Counted from the first letter of the stretch, positions 16,675 through 26,693 are shown. The stretch is 64,000 nt of DNA from Bradyrhizobium sp. C9 (GCF_002532045.1 NZ_NWTG01000006.1:248001-312000); one strand, 5' to 3'. Notes: a model not told the origin generated them from the sequence alone. Made by a program: numbers and translations.

Positions 16675-18180
16675 TTACCCCTTCGGCCGCACGATCGCCC
16701 AGCCGATCCGCAGCACCGGCTGCCTTCCATTGACCAGCCGGTCGAACGATCGCGGCACTTCCGGCACGAGGCCGGGGAAGCGCTGCGCGAGTTCGGGCGG
16801 CGGCGTGCCGGCGGTGTCCTGCGCGCGCCAGACCACGACGCCGCCGGTCTCGTTGAATTTCGCCACCGACAGCCAGGGCGTCCGTTGCGGCGCGGCGTCG
16901 AGCAAAAGATGCGGACGGCGCCCGTTCATCGCGATCAGGCTGGCGAGCTCGGGATCGCCGGCAACCGCGCGCAGGCGCTGGTTGGTACGACGTTCATAGC
17001 TGTCGTCGAAGAAGCGTCCCATCGCGGCTGCCGGCAGCGAGGTCGGCACCTCGGTGGTGCTGGTCCAGGGCAGGAACAGCGCCGCCGCCAGCGCGACCGC
17101 GGCGGGCGCGCCGACGGCGAAGGCCCACACCGAGCGCAACAGCCGCTGCCGCCTGAGATGGATCAGATCGCCGGTCGCGACGACGACCGCGAGCCCCGAC
17201 ATCAACAGCGCCACGCCGGCGCCGCCGAAGGCGCGATCCAGATCGAACAGCCCGGAGACGAAGCTGCTCACGATCGCCGGCGCGAACGCGAAAAAATAGA
17301 CGAAGTGCTGCGCCAGCGGACTGACCGGCGGACGGTAGATGATCGGGGAATCGTCTCGGTCGCGGGCGAACCAGCGCGAATTGAGGATCGCGAGCAGCGC
17401 GATCGCACCCGTCGCCACGATCAGCCCGCCGAGCACAACGCCCCAGCGCAGCGCCCGCGCCTTGAGATCGGCGAGCGCGGGCAAGGCCGGCAACGCCAGC
17501 ACGTCGGCGCGGACCAGCCAGATCAGATAGGGCAGTGCCAGCACGATGATGACCAGCAGCGCATAGAGCGGATCGACCGCGCGCAGCGTGCGGCGCCCGC
17601 GCTCGGTTGCGACCGCAAAGCCGACCACGAGCAGGATCATGCCGAGCGCCGCCGGCGTCGTCAGCAGCAGGAGGCCGCAATCGATCGACCAGGCGAACCA
17701 GGCGGCGCGACGGTCCTGCCCGATCAATTGCCAGGAATGCAGCAGCAACAGCGCCCACAGCGGACGCGCCAGGATCAGCGGGCCGAACTCGACGCTTGGC
17801 GAGGAGAACACCACGACTGTCATCGACAACAGCACCGCCAGCACGCCCTGCGGGCCGCCAACGATGGCCCGTGCCAATTGGTAGAAGGCGATAAAGGTTG
17901 CGATCTCGCAGACCTGCGCCAGCAGATAGACGCCGAACACGTGATTGCCGGCGGCGCGGAAGGCGATGTCGGCGAGCCAGAACGAAAGCGGCGGCCCCAT
18001 GTCGGTGCCGACCTGATATTCGCGGCCGAAGGCGAGGACGGTGGCGAGATTACCGGGCGGGCTGCCGTAGAAGATCAGCGGCAGCAACAGCCAGATCGCC
18101 GCCTGCACCAGCACCACGACCCACACCACGAGGCGCGGCCGGGCGCGGATCAGTTCGACAACCAGGGAGGTAAACCGCAT
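16675..18180 (-). CDS. GT-C fold membrane glycosyltransferase (GT39/ArnT-like)
   Basis: A 501-residue integral membrane protein with about ten hydrophobic segments and a soluble C-terminal region. An early loop contains GTDMGPPLSFWLADIAFR, which resembles the catalytic Asp-Pro loop of GT39/ArnT-type enzymes that use lipid-linked sugars. It probably transfers a sugar from a polyprenyl phosphate to a lipid or protein on the periplasmic side; donor and acceptor are unknown. It is upstream of the DUF2244 gene by 30 bp. The weak N-terminal motif match keeps the precise family uncertain. Confidence 0.75.
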   Translation of the reverse strand: MRFTSLVVELIRARPRLVVWVVVLVQAAIWLLLPLIFYGSPPGNLATVLAFGREYQVGTDMGPPLSFWLADIAFRAAGNHVFGVYLLAQVCEIATFIAFYQLARAIVGGPQGVLAVLLSMTVVVFSSPSVEFGPLILARPLWALLLLHSWQLIGQDRRAAWFAWSIDCGLLLLTTPAALGMILLVVGFAVATERGRRTLRAVDPLYALLVIIVLALPYLIWLVRADVLALPALPALADLKARALRWGVVLGGLIVATGAIALLAILNSRWFARDRDDSPIIYRPPVSPLAQHFVYFFAFAPAIVSSFVSGLFDLDRAFGGAGVALLMSGLAVVVATGDLIHLRRQRLLRSVWAFAVGAPAAVALAAALFLPWTSTTEVPTSLPAAAMGRFFDDSYERRTNQRLRAVAGDPELASLIAMNGRRPHLLLDAAPQRTPWLSVAKFNETGGVVVWRAQDTAGTPPPELAQRFPGLVPEVPRSFDRLVNGRQPVLRIGWAIVRPKG

Positions 18181-18417
18181 GAAACGCCCGAAATGCCCCA
18201 GCCACCCGTAGCGGCGTCATCTGATCCCGAGGGTTTTGATAAACGGCGGCGGCGGTGGAGGCAACCGGGGCGGATGGGTCCACGGTGCAAAGTCAAATAC
18301 AGAGGTCATGCCCCGCCACCGGGTCGCGCGAACGCGCGCCCGATGACAGGCTCCGGCGGGACATCCAGTACGCTGCGGCCATGGAGTTAGGCACGGCCGT
18401 CTCTGGAATACTGGGAT

Positions 18418-18436
18418 CGCCCGGTCAAGCCGGGCG
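18418..18436. repeat. short palindrome CGCCCGG/CCGGGCG
   Basis: A perfect 7-bp inverted repeat around TCAAG, in the 290-bp gap between rnhB and the GT-C gene. It is a solo GC hairpin downstream of the rnhB stop and might terminate or stabilise that transcript. The rest of the gap shows no gene. Confidence 0.6.
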
Positions 18437-18470
18437 ACGACAGTGTTGGGTGGGTTGGAGGCGGTGCGCG

Positions 18471-19247
18471 CTACGCCGCTTCGGATGCAGTAGTCTCGCT
18501 TTCGTTGTCCACCGTGAACAGATCGGGCTCGGCCGCGACCGGGAAATGCTTCAGTCGCGCGGCGACGACGGGGGCGAAGAAGCTGCGGTGGTGGGTGCTG
18601 GGGCCGAGCCGGTCCAGCGCCTCGAGGTGCTCGGGGACACCATAACCCTTGTGCTGCTCGAAACCGTAGCCGGGGCAATCCAGCGCCAGCGCGCACATCA
18701 GGCGGTCACGCGTCACCTTGGCGATGATCGAGGCCGCCGCGATCGAGGCCACGATGCCGTCGCCGCCGATGACGGCGTCGCAGTCGCAGGGCGTGGCGAG
18801 CTTGTCGCGGCCATCGACGAAGACGTGCTGCGGCATTTCCGGCAGCGCATGCACGGCGCGCGCCAGCGCCCACAGCGAGGCGCGCAATATATTGTCGCGG
18901 TCGATTCGCGCCGGCGAAGCCACCGCGACCGAGAACGCTGCGGTGGCGCAGATCTCCTCGAACAGTTCCTCGCGCCGCTCGGCGGTCAACCGCTTGGAGT
19001 CATCGAGCCCCTTGGGAACGCGGTTGGGGTCGAGCACCACCGCGGCGGCAACCACCGGACCTGCCAGCGGACCGCGCCCGGCCTCGTCGCAGCCGGCGAC
19101 CGGCCAGATCCCACGCTTGATCAGCGCGCGCTCACGCCGAAAGCTCGGCCGCGTCACGGCGATCACGCGCTTGCCCGGCCTGGCTGATTTGGCCGGCGCC
19201 TTCTTCGAGGTGGTCTTTGACGCGCTTTTGGACTTGTCCCGAATCAT
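18471..19247 (-). CDS. rnhB: ribonuclease HII
   Basis: RNase HII cuts RNA in RNA-DNA hybrids and removes misincorporated ribonucleotides. The 258-residue protein has the active-site block [15 protein letters not shown] (D54, E55), further acidic residues in VDGRDK and in [10 protein letters not shown], and the end motif [11 protein letters not shown]...STHHRSFF. A basic 45-residue N-terminal extension ([20 protein letters not shown]) precedes the domain and is longer than in E. coli. rnhB and ccrM are near neighbours in many alphaproteobacteria; here ccrM is 5.7 kb away. Confidence 0.95.
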   Translation of the reverse strand: MIRDKSKSASKTTSKKAPAKSARPGKRVIAVTRPSFRRERALIKRGIWPVAGCDEAGRGPLAGPVVAAAVVLDPNRVPKGLDDSKRLTAERREELFEEICATAAFSVAVASPARIDRDNILRASLWALARAVHALPEMPQHVFVDGRDKLATPCDCDAVIGGDGIVASIAAASIIAKVTRDRLMCALALDCPGYGFEQHKGYGVPEHLEALDRLGPSTHHRSFFAPVVAARLKHFPVAAEPDLFTVDNESETTASEAA

Positions 19248-19325
19248 GCGGGGATGGTGATCAAGCCGGCTCCGCGGCGCAACCGGGAACCCGGCGCCCT
19301 TCCCCGTTATTCAATTCGGCTCGCT

Positions 19326-19772
19326 CTAATCCGGGATGGACACCCGCCCGCTCTCGAGAACCTCGAAGCCCGGCGCACGCACCACTTCCCAGGCGTGGCC
19401 GTCGGGATCGCCGAAATAGCCGCAATAACCGCCATAGCTGGTCGGCTGCGCGGCCTTGAGCAGTTTGGCGCCTTTCGACAGCGCGAATGCCATCACGCGA
19501 TTGACCTCGTCATCGTCGTTGCAGTTCCAGGCAATCGCAACGCCATGGAATGCTGAAGGCCGCGGCTGATCCGGCAGCCCAGCGTCGTCGGCGAGCAAAT
19601 GCCACGGGAACAGCCCGAGCACGCTGCCGCCGGTGTCGAAGAAGGCAACCTCCTCGCCGGTCGCGCGCATCTTTCTGGTGAAGCCGAGCGATTCATAGAA
19701 GGCGATGCTGGCGCGCATGTCGCTGACGCCGAGCGTGAGGACGGTGAAGCGGGCAGTCGGGGCGTTACTCAT
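19326..19772 (-). CDS. VOC family protein (glyoxalase/bleomycin resistance fold)
   Basis: A 148-residue vicinal oxygen chelate protein with paired beta-alpha-beta modules: FTVLTLGVSDMRASIAFYESLGF at the start and GYFGDPDGHAWEVVRAPGFE near the end. The fold family includes glyoxalases and antibiotic-binding proteins. The canonical metal ligands are only partly visible, so an enzymatic role is uncertain. It lies 78 bp upstream of the divergently placed rnhB start region on the same strand and could share its transcript. Confidence 0.8.
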   Translation of the reverse strand: MSNAPTARFTVLTLGVSDMRASIAFYESLGFTRKMRATGEEVAFFDTGGSVLGLFPWHLLADDAGLPDQPRPSAFHGVAIAWNCNDDDEVNRVMAFALSKGAKLLKAAQPTSYGGYCGYFGDPDGHAWEVVRAPGFEVLESGRVSIPD

Positions 19773-19802
19773 GGTGGCACTCGCTGTTTTGACTTCTTCT
19801 TC

Positions 19803-19888
19803 GTAGCCCGGATAGAGCGAAGCGTAATCCGGGAAACTCTGACCGTTGACGCAGGTCCCGGATTTCGCTGCGCTTCATCCGGGCTACG
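19803..19888. repeat. inverted repeat, family J (GTAGCCCGGA type)
   Basis: An 86-bp element with ends GTAGCCCGGAT and ATCCGGGCTAC. Inner blocks GAAGCGTAATCCGGGA and CCCGGATTTCGCTGCGCTTC form an extended imperfect stem. It lies between the VOC gene and the radical SAM gene. Confidence 0.8.
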
Positions 19889-19896
19889 GGCCTCAC

Positions 19897-21075
19897 CTAG
19901 AACAGACTGAGTTGCTCCCCGCTGCGCTTCGGCTTGGCGAAGTGATCCGTGGTCAGCTTGGTACGGCGCTTGTTGAGGCCGAGCTTCTCGCAGGCGATCT
20001 CGAAGCGGCGGCCGATCATCCAGGCCATCGGGCCGGTGCCCTTCATCCTTGTGCCCCATTGCGAGTCGTAGTCGCGGCCGCCGCGCATGTCGCGGATCAG
20101 CGTGAAGACATGGCGGTAGCGGTCGGGATAGTTCGCCATCAACCATTCGCGGAACAGATCGCGCACCTCGAGCGGCAGCCGCAGCAGCACGTAACTCGCC
20201 TCCCTGGCGCCGGCATGGGCTGCGGCATCGAGGATGCGCTCGATCTCGGAATCGTTCAGCGCCGGAATAACGGGCGCGACCATCACCGTGGTCGGGATGC
20301 CGGCATCCGCGAGCCGCTTGATCGCCTCGAGCCGCTTCGACGGGGTCGAGGCGCGCGGCTCCATGGTGCGGCCAAGCTTCGGATCGAGCGTCGTCACCGA
20401 GAGCGCGACCTTGGCGAGATTGCGCTTGGCCATCCGCGCCAGGATGTCGATGTCGCGGGTCACCAGCGCCGACTTGGTGACGATGCCGACCGGATGGCCG
20501 GCGCGCTCCAGCACCTCGAGGATGCCGCGCATGATTTTGCGGTCGCGCTCGATCGGCTGATAGGGATCGGTGTTGGTGCCGATCGCGATCATCCGCGCCT
20601 CGTAATCGGGCGCCGCCAGCTCCTTCTCGAGCAGCGCCGGCGCATCCGGCTTGGCGAGCAGCTTCGATTCGAAGTCGAGCCCCGGCGACAGGCCGAGATA
20701 GGCGTGGGTCGGCCGCGCGAAGCAATAGACGCAGCCATGCTCGCAGCCGCGATAGGGATTGATCGAGCGGTCGAAGCCGATGTCGGGCGAGTCGTTGCGG
20801 GTGATCACCTTGCGCGAGGTGTCGAGCGCCACGCTGGTCGAAAACGGCGGCAGGTCTTCGAGGCTCTGCCAGCCGTCGTCGAAGGCAACCCTCGCCTCGG
20901 CCTCGTAGCGGCCACTGGCGTTGGACTGCGCGCCGCGACCGCGCCGCCGCTCGCGTTCGATCGCAACCGCAAGCTCGGGAAAAGGGGCAGGAACAGGTGA
21001 AGGTGCACCCGCCGGGTTATCGGAGGGCGCCGTTACCGGCGGGTGCTTGAGGGCATGAGAGGATGCTCGGCTCAT
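19897..21075 (-). CDS. PA0069-family radical SAM protein
   Basis: A 392-residue radical SAM protein. The cluster motif CX3CX2C is in NPYRGCEHGCVYCFARPTH, and the strand YEARMIAIGTNTDPYQPIER follows, as in proteins related to spore photoproduct lyase and known as the PA0069 or SplB-like family. Its reaction is not established. The C terminus carries a lysine/arginine-rich stretch (KLGLNKRRTKLTTDHFAKPKRSGEQ). It is divergent from the glycosyltransferase gene across a 165-bp region of lower GC content that probably holds both promoters. Confidence 0.88.
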   Translation of the reverse strand: MSRASSHALKHPPVTAPSDNPAGAPSPVPAPFPELAVAIERERRRGRGAQSNASGRYEAEARVAFDDGWQSLEDLPPFSTSVALDTSRKVITRNDSPDIGFDRSINPYRGCEHGCVYCFARPTHAYLGLSPGLDFESKLLAKPDAPALLEKELAAPDYEARMIAIGTNTDPYQPIERDRKIMRGILEVLERAGHPVGIVTKSALVTRDIDILARMAKRNLAKVALSVTTLDPKLGRTMEPRASTPSKRLEAIKRLADAGIPTTVMVAPVIPALNDSEIERILDAAAHAGAREASYVLLRLPLEVRDLFREWLMANYPDRYRHVFTLIRDMRGGRDYDSQWGTRMKGTGPMAWMIGRRFEIACEKLGLNKRRTKLTTDHFAKPKRSGEQLSLF

Positions 21076-21240
21076 GTTTTGAAGCTAACACAGCTTGAGA
21101 ACAAATCAAGAACATGAACTGAGAAAATCCACAAAGTGATGGCGTAAAAATCTGCAGGCGAAAAGGCTGCTTTGAATATGACAAGGTGATAACACGGCCT
21201 GAGTTTCTCCATTGTTTGAGCCATCGAAGCCTCAAAGTTC

Positions 21241-21810
21241 ATGCTGAGCGTGATCATTCCCACCGACGGAGTCGAACGCACCGCGGTCGCAACGCTGGCC
21301 GCGCTGGTGCCGGGCGCAGCCGCCGGCGTGGTCCGTGAGGTGCTGCTGGTCGACCGCACCGATACCGACGTGATCGAGCGCGTCGCCGACGTCGCCGGCT
21401 GTCACTTCCTGCGTTTCGAGGGCACGCGCGCCGCGGCGCTCGCGGCGGGCGCACGGCAGGCGCGTTCGCCCTGGCTGATGTTCCTGCATCCGGGCGCGGT
21501 GCTCGATGCCGGCTGGATCGAGGAGACCACCCAGTTCATCCAGATAGTGGCGGCGAGCGGCAAAGACCGCGCCGGCATCTTCCGCTACGCCCGCGCGCCC
21601 TACACCGACCCCGGTTTGCGCGACGGCCTCAAATTCGTCGCCCGGATGATCACCGGACCCTCGGCCGAACAGGGCCTTCTGATTGCGCGCGAGCATTACG
21701 AGCGGATCGGCGGCTACCGCCCGGACGCCCGCCGCTCCGAGGCGCGCCTGCTGCGCCGGCTCGGCCGCTCCTCCCGCACCATGCTGCGCAGCCGGATCAT
21801 GGTGGCGTAA
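21241..21810 (+). CDS. small family 2-like glycosyltransferase
   Basis: A 189-residue GT-A fold protein. It begins MLSVIIPTDGVERTAVATLAAL, the usual first strand and helix of family 2 glycosyltransferases, then EVLLVDRTDTDVIERV and a GARQARSPWLMFLHPGAVLDAGWIEE segment. The DxD metal site is replaced by LHPGAVLD, and the protein is shorter than typical members. It may be a divergent enzyme or a non-catalytic relative. No partner gene indicates an acceptor. Confidence 0.7.
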   Translation: MLSVIIPTDGVERTAVATLAALVPGAAAGVVREVLLVDRTDTDVIERVADVAGCHFLRFEGTRAAALAAGARQARSPWLMFLHPGAVLDAGWIEETTQFIQIVAASGKDRAGIFRYARAPYTDPGLRDGLKFVARMITGPSAEQGLLIAREHYERIGGYRPDARRSEARLLRRLGRSSRTMLRSRIMVA

Positions 21811-21875
21811 GGCATAATTCAAGCAAATCAGACACCGGTTCGCGCGAAGAAGACCCGCGAGAAAGCGCTTGCGAT

Positions 21876-21915
21876 TTATTTGATTCCGTCAAATAATATG
21901 TTTGATGAAATCAAA
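21876..21915. promoter_or_regulatory. two palindromes over the start of the MarR-GNAT gene (candidate operator)
   Basis: A perfect palindrome TTATTTGA-TTCCG-TCAAATAA (21876-21896) is followed four bases later by TTTGAT-GAA-ATCAAA (21901-21915), which covers the ATG at 21905. Both share the half-site TTTGA/TCAAA. The position fits autorepression by the MarR domain encoded directly downstream. Confidence 0.6.
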
Positions 21916-22846
21916 TTCCCATGACACCGCCCTCGAGAGCCAGGTCGCCGCGGTGCGCGGCTTCAGCCGGTTCTACACCCGCAAGCTCGGCATCATCGAG
22001 CCGAAGCTCTTGCACTCGACATTCACGCTGCAGGAAGCCCGGATCATCTACGAGCTCGCGAATCGCGAGAACTGCACTGCGACGGACCTGGTGCGCGATC
22101 TCGACCTCGATGCAGGCTTCGTCAGCCGCACGCTACAGGCACTGCAGCGCCGCCAGATCGTGACGCGCAAACCGTCAAAGGTCGACAAGCGCGTCAACGA
22201 GGTGGCGCTCACCGCCAAGGGCCGCACTGCTGCCGCCGACCTCGACCGCCGCTCGCGCAGCGAGGTCGGGGCGCTGCTGAAGCAGATGGACGGCAACCGG
22301 CGTGCGGCCGTGGTGCGCGCGATGGGTACGATCGAGCAGTCGCTGGAGCCGTCTGCCGAGAAGCCGGCGGCCGTCCTGCTGCGCAGTCACCGCGTCGGCG
22401 ACATCGGCTGGGTGATCTCGCAACAGGGACGGGCCTACGCGGAGGAATATGGCTGGGACATCAGCTACGAGGCATTGGTCGCCGAGATCTGCGCGCAGTT
22501 TCTGCGATCGTTCGATCCGGCCTGTGAGCATTGCTGGATCGCCGAGGTCGACGGCGAGCCGGTCGGCTCGGTCTTCCTGGTCAACGGCGGCAACGGGATC
22601 GCCAAGCTGCGGCTGCTGGCGGTAGAGGAGAAGGCGCGCGGGCTCGGCGTCGGCCGCGCTTTGGTCGAGCAGTGCATCCGTTCCGCACGCGAGATGGGCT
22701 ACAAGAAGATGACGCTGTGGACACAGAGCATTTTGGTCGCCGCGCGCGGCATCTATGCGCGCGCCGGCTTCGAGCGGGTCAAGGAAGAGAAGCACCACAG
22801 TTTTGGCGTCGACCTGGTGGGGGAGACCTGGGAGTTGGAGCTTTAG
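21905..22846 (+). CDS. MarR-type regulator fused to GNAT acetyltransferase
   Basis: A 313-residue two-domain protein. Residues 1 to about 140 form a MarR winged helix (EARIIYELANRENCTATDLVRDLDLDAGFVSRTLQALQRRQIVTRK, then the wing VDKRVNEVALTAKGR). Residues from about 155 form a GNAT domain with LRLLAVEEKARGLGVGRALVEQCI, whose RGLGVG loop should bind acetyl-CoA. Such fusions occur widely, but the ligand and acceptor are rarely known. ATG at 21905 is chosen; TTG just before it is the only alternative. Palindromes at 21876-21915 suggest autoregulation. The gene converges on moaB with a 30-bp gap. Confidence 0.9.
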   Translation: MKSNSHDTALESQVAAVRGFSRFYTRKLGIIEPKLLHSTFTLQEARIIYELANRENCTATDLVRDLDLDAGFVSRTLQALQRRQIVTRKPSKVDKRVNEVALTAKGRTAAADLDRRSRSEVGALLKQMDGNRRAAVVRAMGTIEQSLEPSAEKPAAVLLRSHRVGDIGWVISQQGRAYAEEYGWDISYEALVAEICAQFLRSFDPACEHCWIAEVDGEPVGSVFLVNGGNGIAKLRLLAVEEKARGLGVGRALVEQCIRSAREMGYKKMTLWTQSILVAARGIYARAGFERVKEEKHHSFGVDLVGETWELEL

Positions 22847-22876
22847 GCGTCCCCCCGAAATGACGTGGGATGACGG

Positions 22877-23440
22877 CTAAGCGCTCGCGCCCTTGGCCTT
22901 CGGGCGGCGCAAATGTTCATCGAGCCGCGGCATGATCTCGACGAAATTGCAGGGCCGCGTCCGGTAGTCGAGCTGCGCGGCCAAAATGCCGTCCCAGCCG
23001 TCGCGGCAGGCGCCGGGCGAACCGGGCAGGCAGAAGATGAAGGTGGCGCCCGCCACACCCGCGGTGGCGCGGCTCTGGATCGTCGATGCCCCGATCTTGG
23101 CGTGGCTCAGCATGTGGAAGGCGATCGAAAAGCCGTCCATCCGCTTCTCGAACAGCGGCTCGACCGCCTCCGGCGTCACGTCGCGGCCGGTAAAGCCGGT
23201 GCCGCCGGTGGTGATCACGGCATCGACGCCCGCGTCCGCGATCCAGCGCCGGATCACCGCGCGGATCGCCTCGACGTCGTCGGTGACGATCTCGCGCGCC
23301 GCGAGCTTGTGACCGGCCGCGGTGAGACGGTCGGCCAGCGTGGTGCCCGATTTGTCATCCGCCAGCGTGCGGGTGTCGGAAATCGTCAGCACCGCGATGT
23401 TGAGCGGGATGAAGGTTTTGGATTCGTCGATCGAAGACAT
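22877..23440 (-). CDS. moaB: molybdenum cofactor biosynthesis protein B
   Basis: MoaB belongs to the MogA/MoaB family that binds molybdopterin and adenylylates it, or assists that step. The 187-residue protein contains NIAVLTISDTRTLADDKSG, the loop VITTGGTGFTGRDVTPEAVEPLF and FCLPGSPGACRDGWDGILAAQLDYR, all characteristic. The start is ATG at 23440 (MSSIDESKTFIPL); an in-frame ATG 19 codons upstream only reads into the family H repeat. No other molybdopterin gene is nearby. Confidence 0.93.
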   Translation of the reverse strand: MSSIDESKTFIPLNIAVLTISDTRTLADDKSGTTLADRLTAAGHKLAAREIVTDDVEAIRAVIRRWIADAGVDAVITTGGTGFTGRDVTPEAVEPLFEKRMDGFSIAFHMLSHAKIGASTIQSRATAGVAGATFIFCLPGSPGACRDGWDGILAAQLDYRTRPCNFVEIMPRLDEHLRRPKAKGASA

Positions 23441-23456
23441 GGCCTGCTCTCTCGCT

Positions 23457-23574
23457 CCCTCTCCCGCTTGCGGGGGAGGGCTGGGTGAGGGTGTCACCGC
23501 AAGTCATATAGTGGAGAGAGCCCCCACCCGCATCGCATCTGACGATGCGATGCCACCTTCCCCGCAAGCGGGAT
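23457..23574. repeat. paired inverted repeat, family H copy 2
   Basis: A 118-bp element starting with CCCTCTCCCGCTTGCGGGGG and ending CCCCGCAAGCGGGA, with an inner stem GCATCGCATC / GATGCGATGC. It sits between moaB and the zinc metallopeptidase gene. Confidence 0.8.
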
Positions 23575-23611
23575 CGAGACCGCGGCTACGCCCGGCGATC
23601 AATCAACGCGG

Positions 23612-24547
23612 CTACCCCCCGCCGAACGTGTTGCAGGCCTGCACCGTGCCCTGCTGGTAGCCGGTCATGAACCATTGCTTGCGCTGCGCGGCCGAGCCGT
23701 GGGTGAAGGAATCAGGCACCACCCTGCCCGTCGCCTGCCGTTGCAGCGTGTCATCACCGATCGCATTCGCCGTGGTCAGCGCGGCGTCGATGTCGCCGGC
23801 CTCGAGGAAGCCCGGCCGCTTCTTCTCCTCGCGGTTGACCCAGACGCCGGAGAGACAATCGGCCTGCAACTCGACCTTGACCTGAAGCGCGTTGGCCTCG
23901 GCCTTGCTGCCGGCCTGCTGCTGCAGCCGGTTCACGCGCGGGATGATGCCGAGCAGGTTCTGGATATGATGGCCGGCCTCATGCGCGATGATATAGGCCG
24001 CGGTGAACTTGCAGGCGTTGCCCGAGCAGCCGCGGAAGCGCGTCTCGACCTCGCGGAAGAATCCGGTGTCGAGGAAGATGGTCTTGTCCGGCGGGCAGTA
24101 GAACGGTCCCATCGCCGACTGCGCCATGCCGCAGCGGCCGCCATTGGTGGCGTTGCGGAACAGCACGATCTTCGGACCCTGGTAAGACTGGCCGCTGGCT
24201 TGGAATATCTCGCTCCAGCGATCGTCGATTTCACCCAGGATGCCGGCGATCATGCTGCCCATCTCGTCGGTCGGCGCGCCGCGCTTGGCCTGCCCGCCCG
24301 ACGACTGCCGATCGGTCTGGTAGGTCGGCGCCTGGCCGCCGCCGGTGAGAATTTCGGCGCCGCCGATCAGGATGCGCGGATCGATGCCGAAGGCATAGCC
24401 GAGCAGGCCGAGCACGATGACCGTGCCGATGCCGAGCCCGCCACCGCCGCCCATCGGGATCCCGAAGCCGCCACCACCGCCGCCGCCTCCGCTGTCGTCG
24501 CGACGGTCTTCGATGTCGTCGCTGCGGCGGAAATCATCATAGCGCAT
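23612..24547 (-). CDS. ypfJ: neutral zinc metallopeptidase (YpfJ family)
   Basis: A 311-residue membrane-anchored putative zinc protease. The N terminus is charged (MRYDDFRRSDDIEDRRDD), followed by a glycine-rich tract with eight consecutive Gly, then a hydrophobic anchor (LGIGTVIVLGLLGYAFGI). The catalytic domain shows YYIIAHEAGHHIQNLLGI-like sequence (AYIIAHEAGHHIQ) with HExxH. Later motifs are VELQADCLSGVWV, supplying the likely third ligand region, and GDAAQRKQWFMTGYQ-like SAAQRKQWFMTGYQQG. These match the YpfJ/zinc metallopeptidase family. Its substrate is unknown. Confidence 0.9.
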   Translation of the reverse strand: MRYDDFRRSDDIEDRRDDSGGGGGGGGFGIPMGGGGGLGIGTVIVLGLLGYAFGIDPRILIGGAEILTGGGQAPTYQTDRQSSGGQAKRGAPTDEMGSMIAGILGEIDDRWSEIFQASGQSYQGPKIVLFRNATNGGRCGMAQSAMGPFYCPPDKTIFLDTGFFREVETRFRGCSGNACKFTAAYIIAHEAGHHIQNLLGIIPRVNRLQQQAGSKAEANALQVKVELQADCLSGVWVNREEKKRPGFLEAGDIDAALTTANAIGDDTLQRQATGRVVPDSFTHGSAAQRKQWFMTGYQQGTVQACNTFGGG

Positions 24548-24832
24548 GGCGGTTTCCCTTCATTCCAGTCGGCGCCCCAATGCGGGACACACCAACCTAA
24601 AATTTCCATTCTGTTAATCAATATCCTGCCCGGCAAAAATTGCCTAGTCGTTAGACGCGCATCCTTCGCGCTGCGGACCACTGCAGGCAGCGGGCAATTT
24701 ACCGGCCGAATCGTGCCGGTTTGATGATCCGCAAAATTTTTCGTCGAACGCGCTGATGTTGCAGCACAACGCCAACGACACCGCGCCATGCCGCGCAAAA
24801 GATGCTGCAATCTTTCGCATGAACATTTCCAA

Positions 24833-24847
24833 TTAAGTCGATTTTTA
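24833..24847 (+). promoter_or_regulatory. CtrA-box-like motif upstream of ccrM
   Basis: TTAA (24833-24836), seven bases, then TTTA (24844-24847). This matches the CtrA consensus TTAA-N7-TTAA at seven of eight positions. It lies 82 bp before the ccrM start codon. CtrA activates ccrM in Caulobacter, so the placement is meaningful, but one motif is weak evidence. Confidence 0.45.
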
Positions 24848-24909
24848 CTTTGCCGGGTCAATGTGACGCCAGTCGGTTGTTTAGTCCCGCGTCGCCGACA
24901 GCGTCGCCT

Positions 24910-26062
<1,153 letters not shown>

Positions 26063-26095
26063 AGTCCCGCCGCAATTCTCGTCATCAACTCTCGT

Positions 26096-26129
26096 CATTC
26101 CCCGATGCGCAATTGCGCATCGGGGAATG
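26096..26129. repeat. perfect 34-bp palindrome, family I copy 1
   Basis: A perfect inverted repeat with 17-base arms and no spacer, left arm CATTCCCCGATGCGCAA. It lies 33 bp after the ccrM stop. As RNA it could fold as a long hairpin and act as a 3' stabiliser; no T tract follows. Confidence 0.85.
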
Positions 26130-26235
26130 ATGCGTCGGGAAAGATGACGCCGTCTTGAACGCGGGCCGCCTTGTTGCACCGCGGCGGCGGGCCTACATTG
26201 GCGTCAGTCACTTGCCGTTTCGATTGGGTCGCCCG

Positions 26236-26559
26236 ATGCGAAGACAATCCGAGACCTTGCTGCTGGTGCCGCTGCTGCCGGTCTTCCTGCTCGGCATGTT
26301 TCCGATGCTGCTGATCGGCCTGCTCGGATTCTTCGGCCTGATCATCTTCGGCATCCTGCTGGTCTGCGTCGGCCTGACGCTCGCCCTCGAGGCCCATGGC
26401 GAGTTCAATGAAGAGATCATCGTGCACGGCTATGCCCGCGGCTCCGAGCGCGCGACACAGCTTTCCAACCTGCACGCCGCGATCCGCTCCGCCGCCGTGC
26501 TGGACGTCGCCGGCGTTGCGTTGATCGTCGCGGGTATCCTGGGCTTCCTCTGGCGCTGA
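26236..26559 (+). CDS. small membrane protein of unknown function
   Basis: A 107-residue protein with two close hydrophobic segments (LLLVPLLPVFLLGMFPMLLIGLLGFFGLIIFGILLVCV region, about residues 8-45) and a third near the C terminus (AAVLDVAGVALIVAGILGFLWR). A polar middle (EFNEEIIVHGYARGSERATQLSNLHAA) separates them. I do not recognise a family. ATG at 26236 is preferred over an in-frame ATG 27 codons upstream because the upstream part is arginine-rich and precedes a good membrane start. Confidence 0.65.
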   Translation: MRRQSETLLLVPLLPVFLLGMFPMLLIGLLGFFGLIIFGILLVCVGLTLALEAHGEFNEEIIVHGYARGSERATQLSNLHAAIRSAAVLDVAGVALIVAGILGFLWR

Positions 26560-26693
26560 CCAGCGCGCCACGCGGCCCTGATTCACAAACTCGTCGCTTG
26601 CGCATTGCAGCGAATTTTGCGCATGAGGGGCCAAGCGGCCCTCGCCCGCCGCGTCCCGATCTCGCCGGTCACAAGAACCAAGGGAGTCCCTTC

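Noticed and set aside
16600..18390. A 596-codon plus-strand open frame antisense to the GT-C membrane protein
   Set aside because: The translation is Arg/Asp/Gln-rich with no fold; the minus-strand gene has membrane helices in order.
24644..24832. A 62-codon minus-strand open frame in the ccrM upstream region
   Set aside because: No family resemblance and it overlaps likely control sequences; nothing but length supports it.
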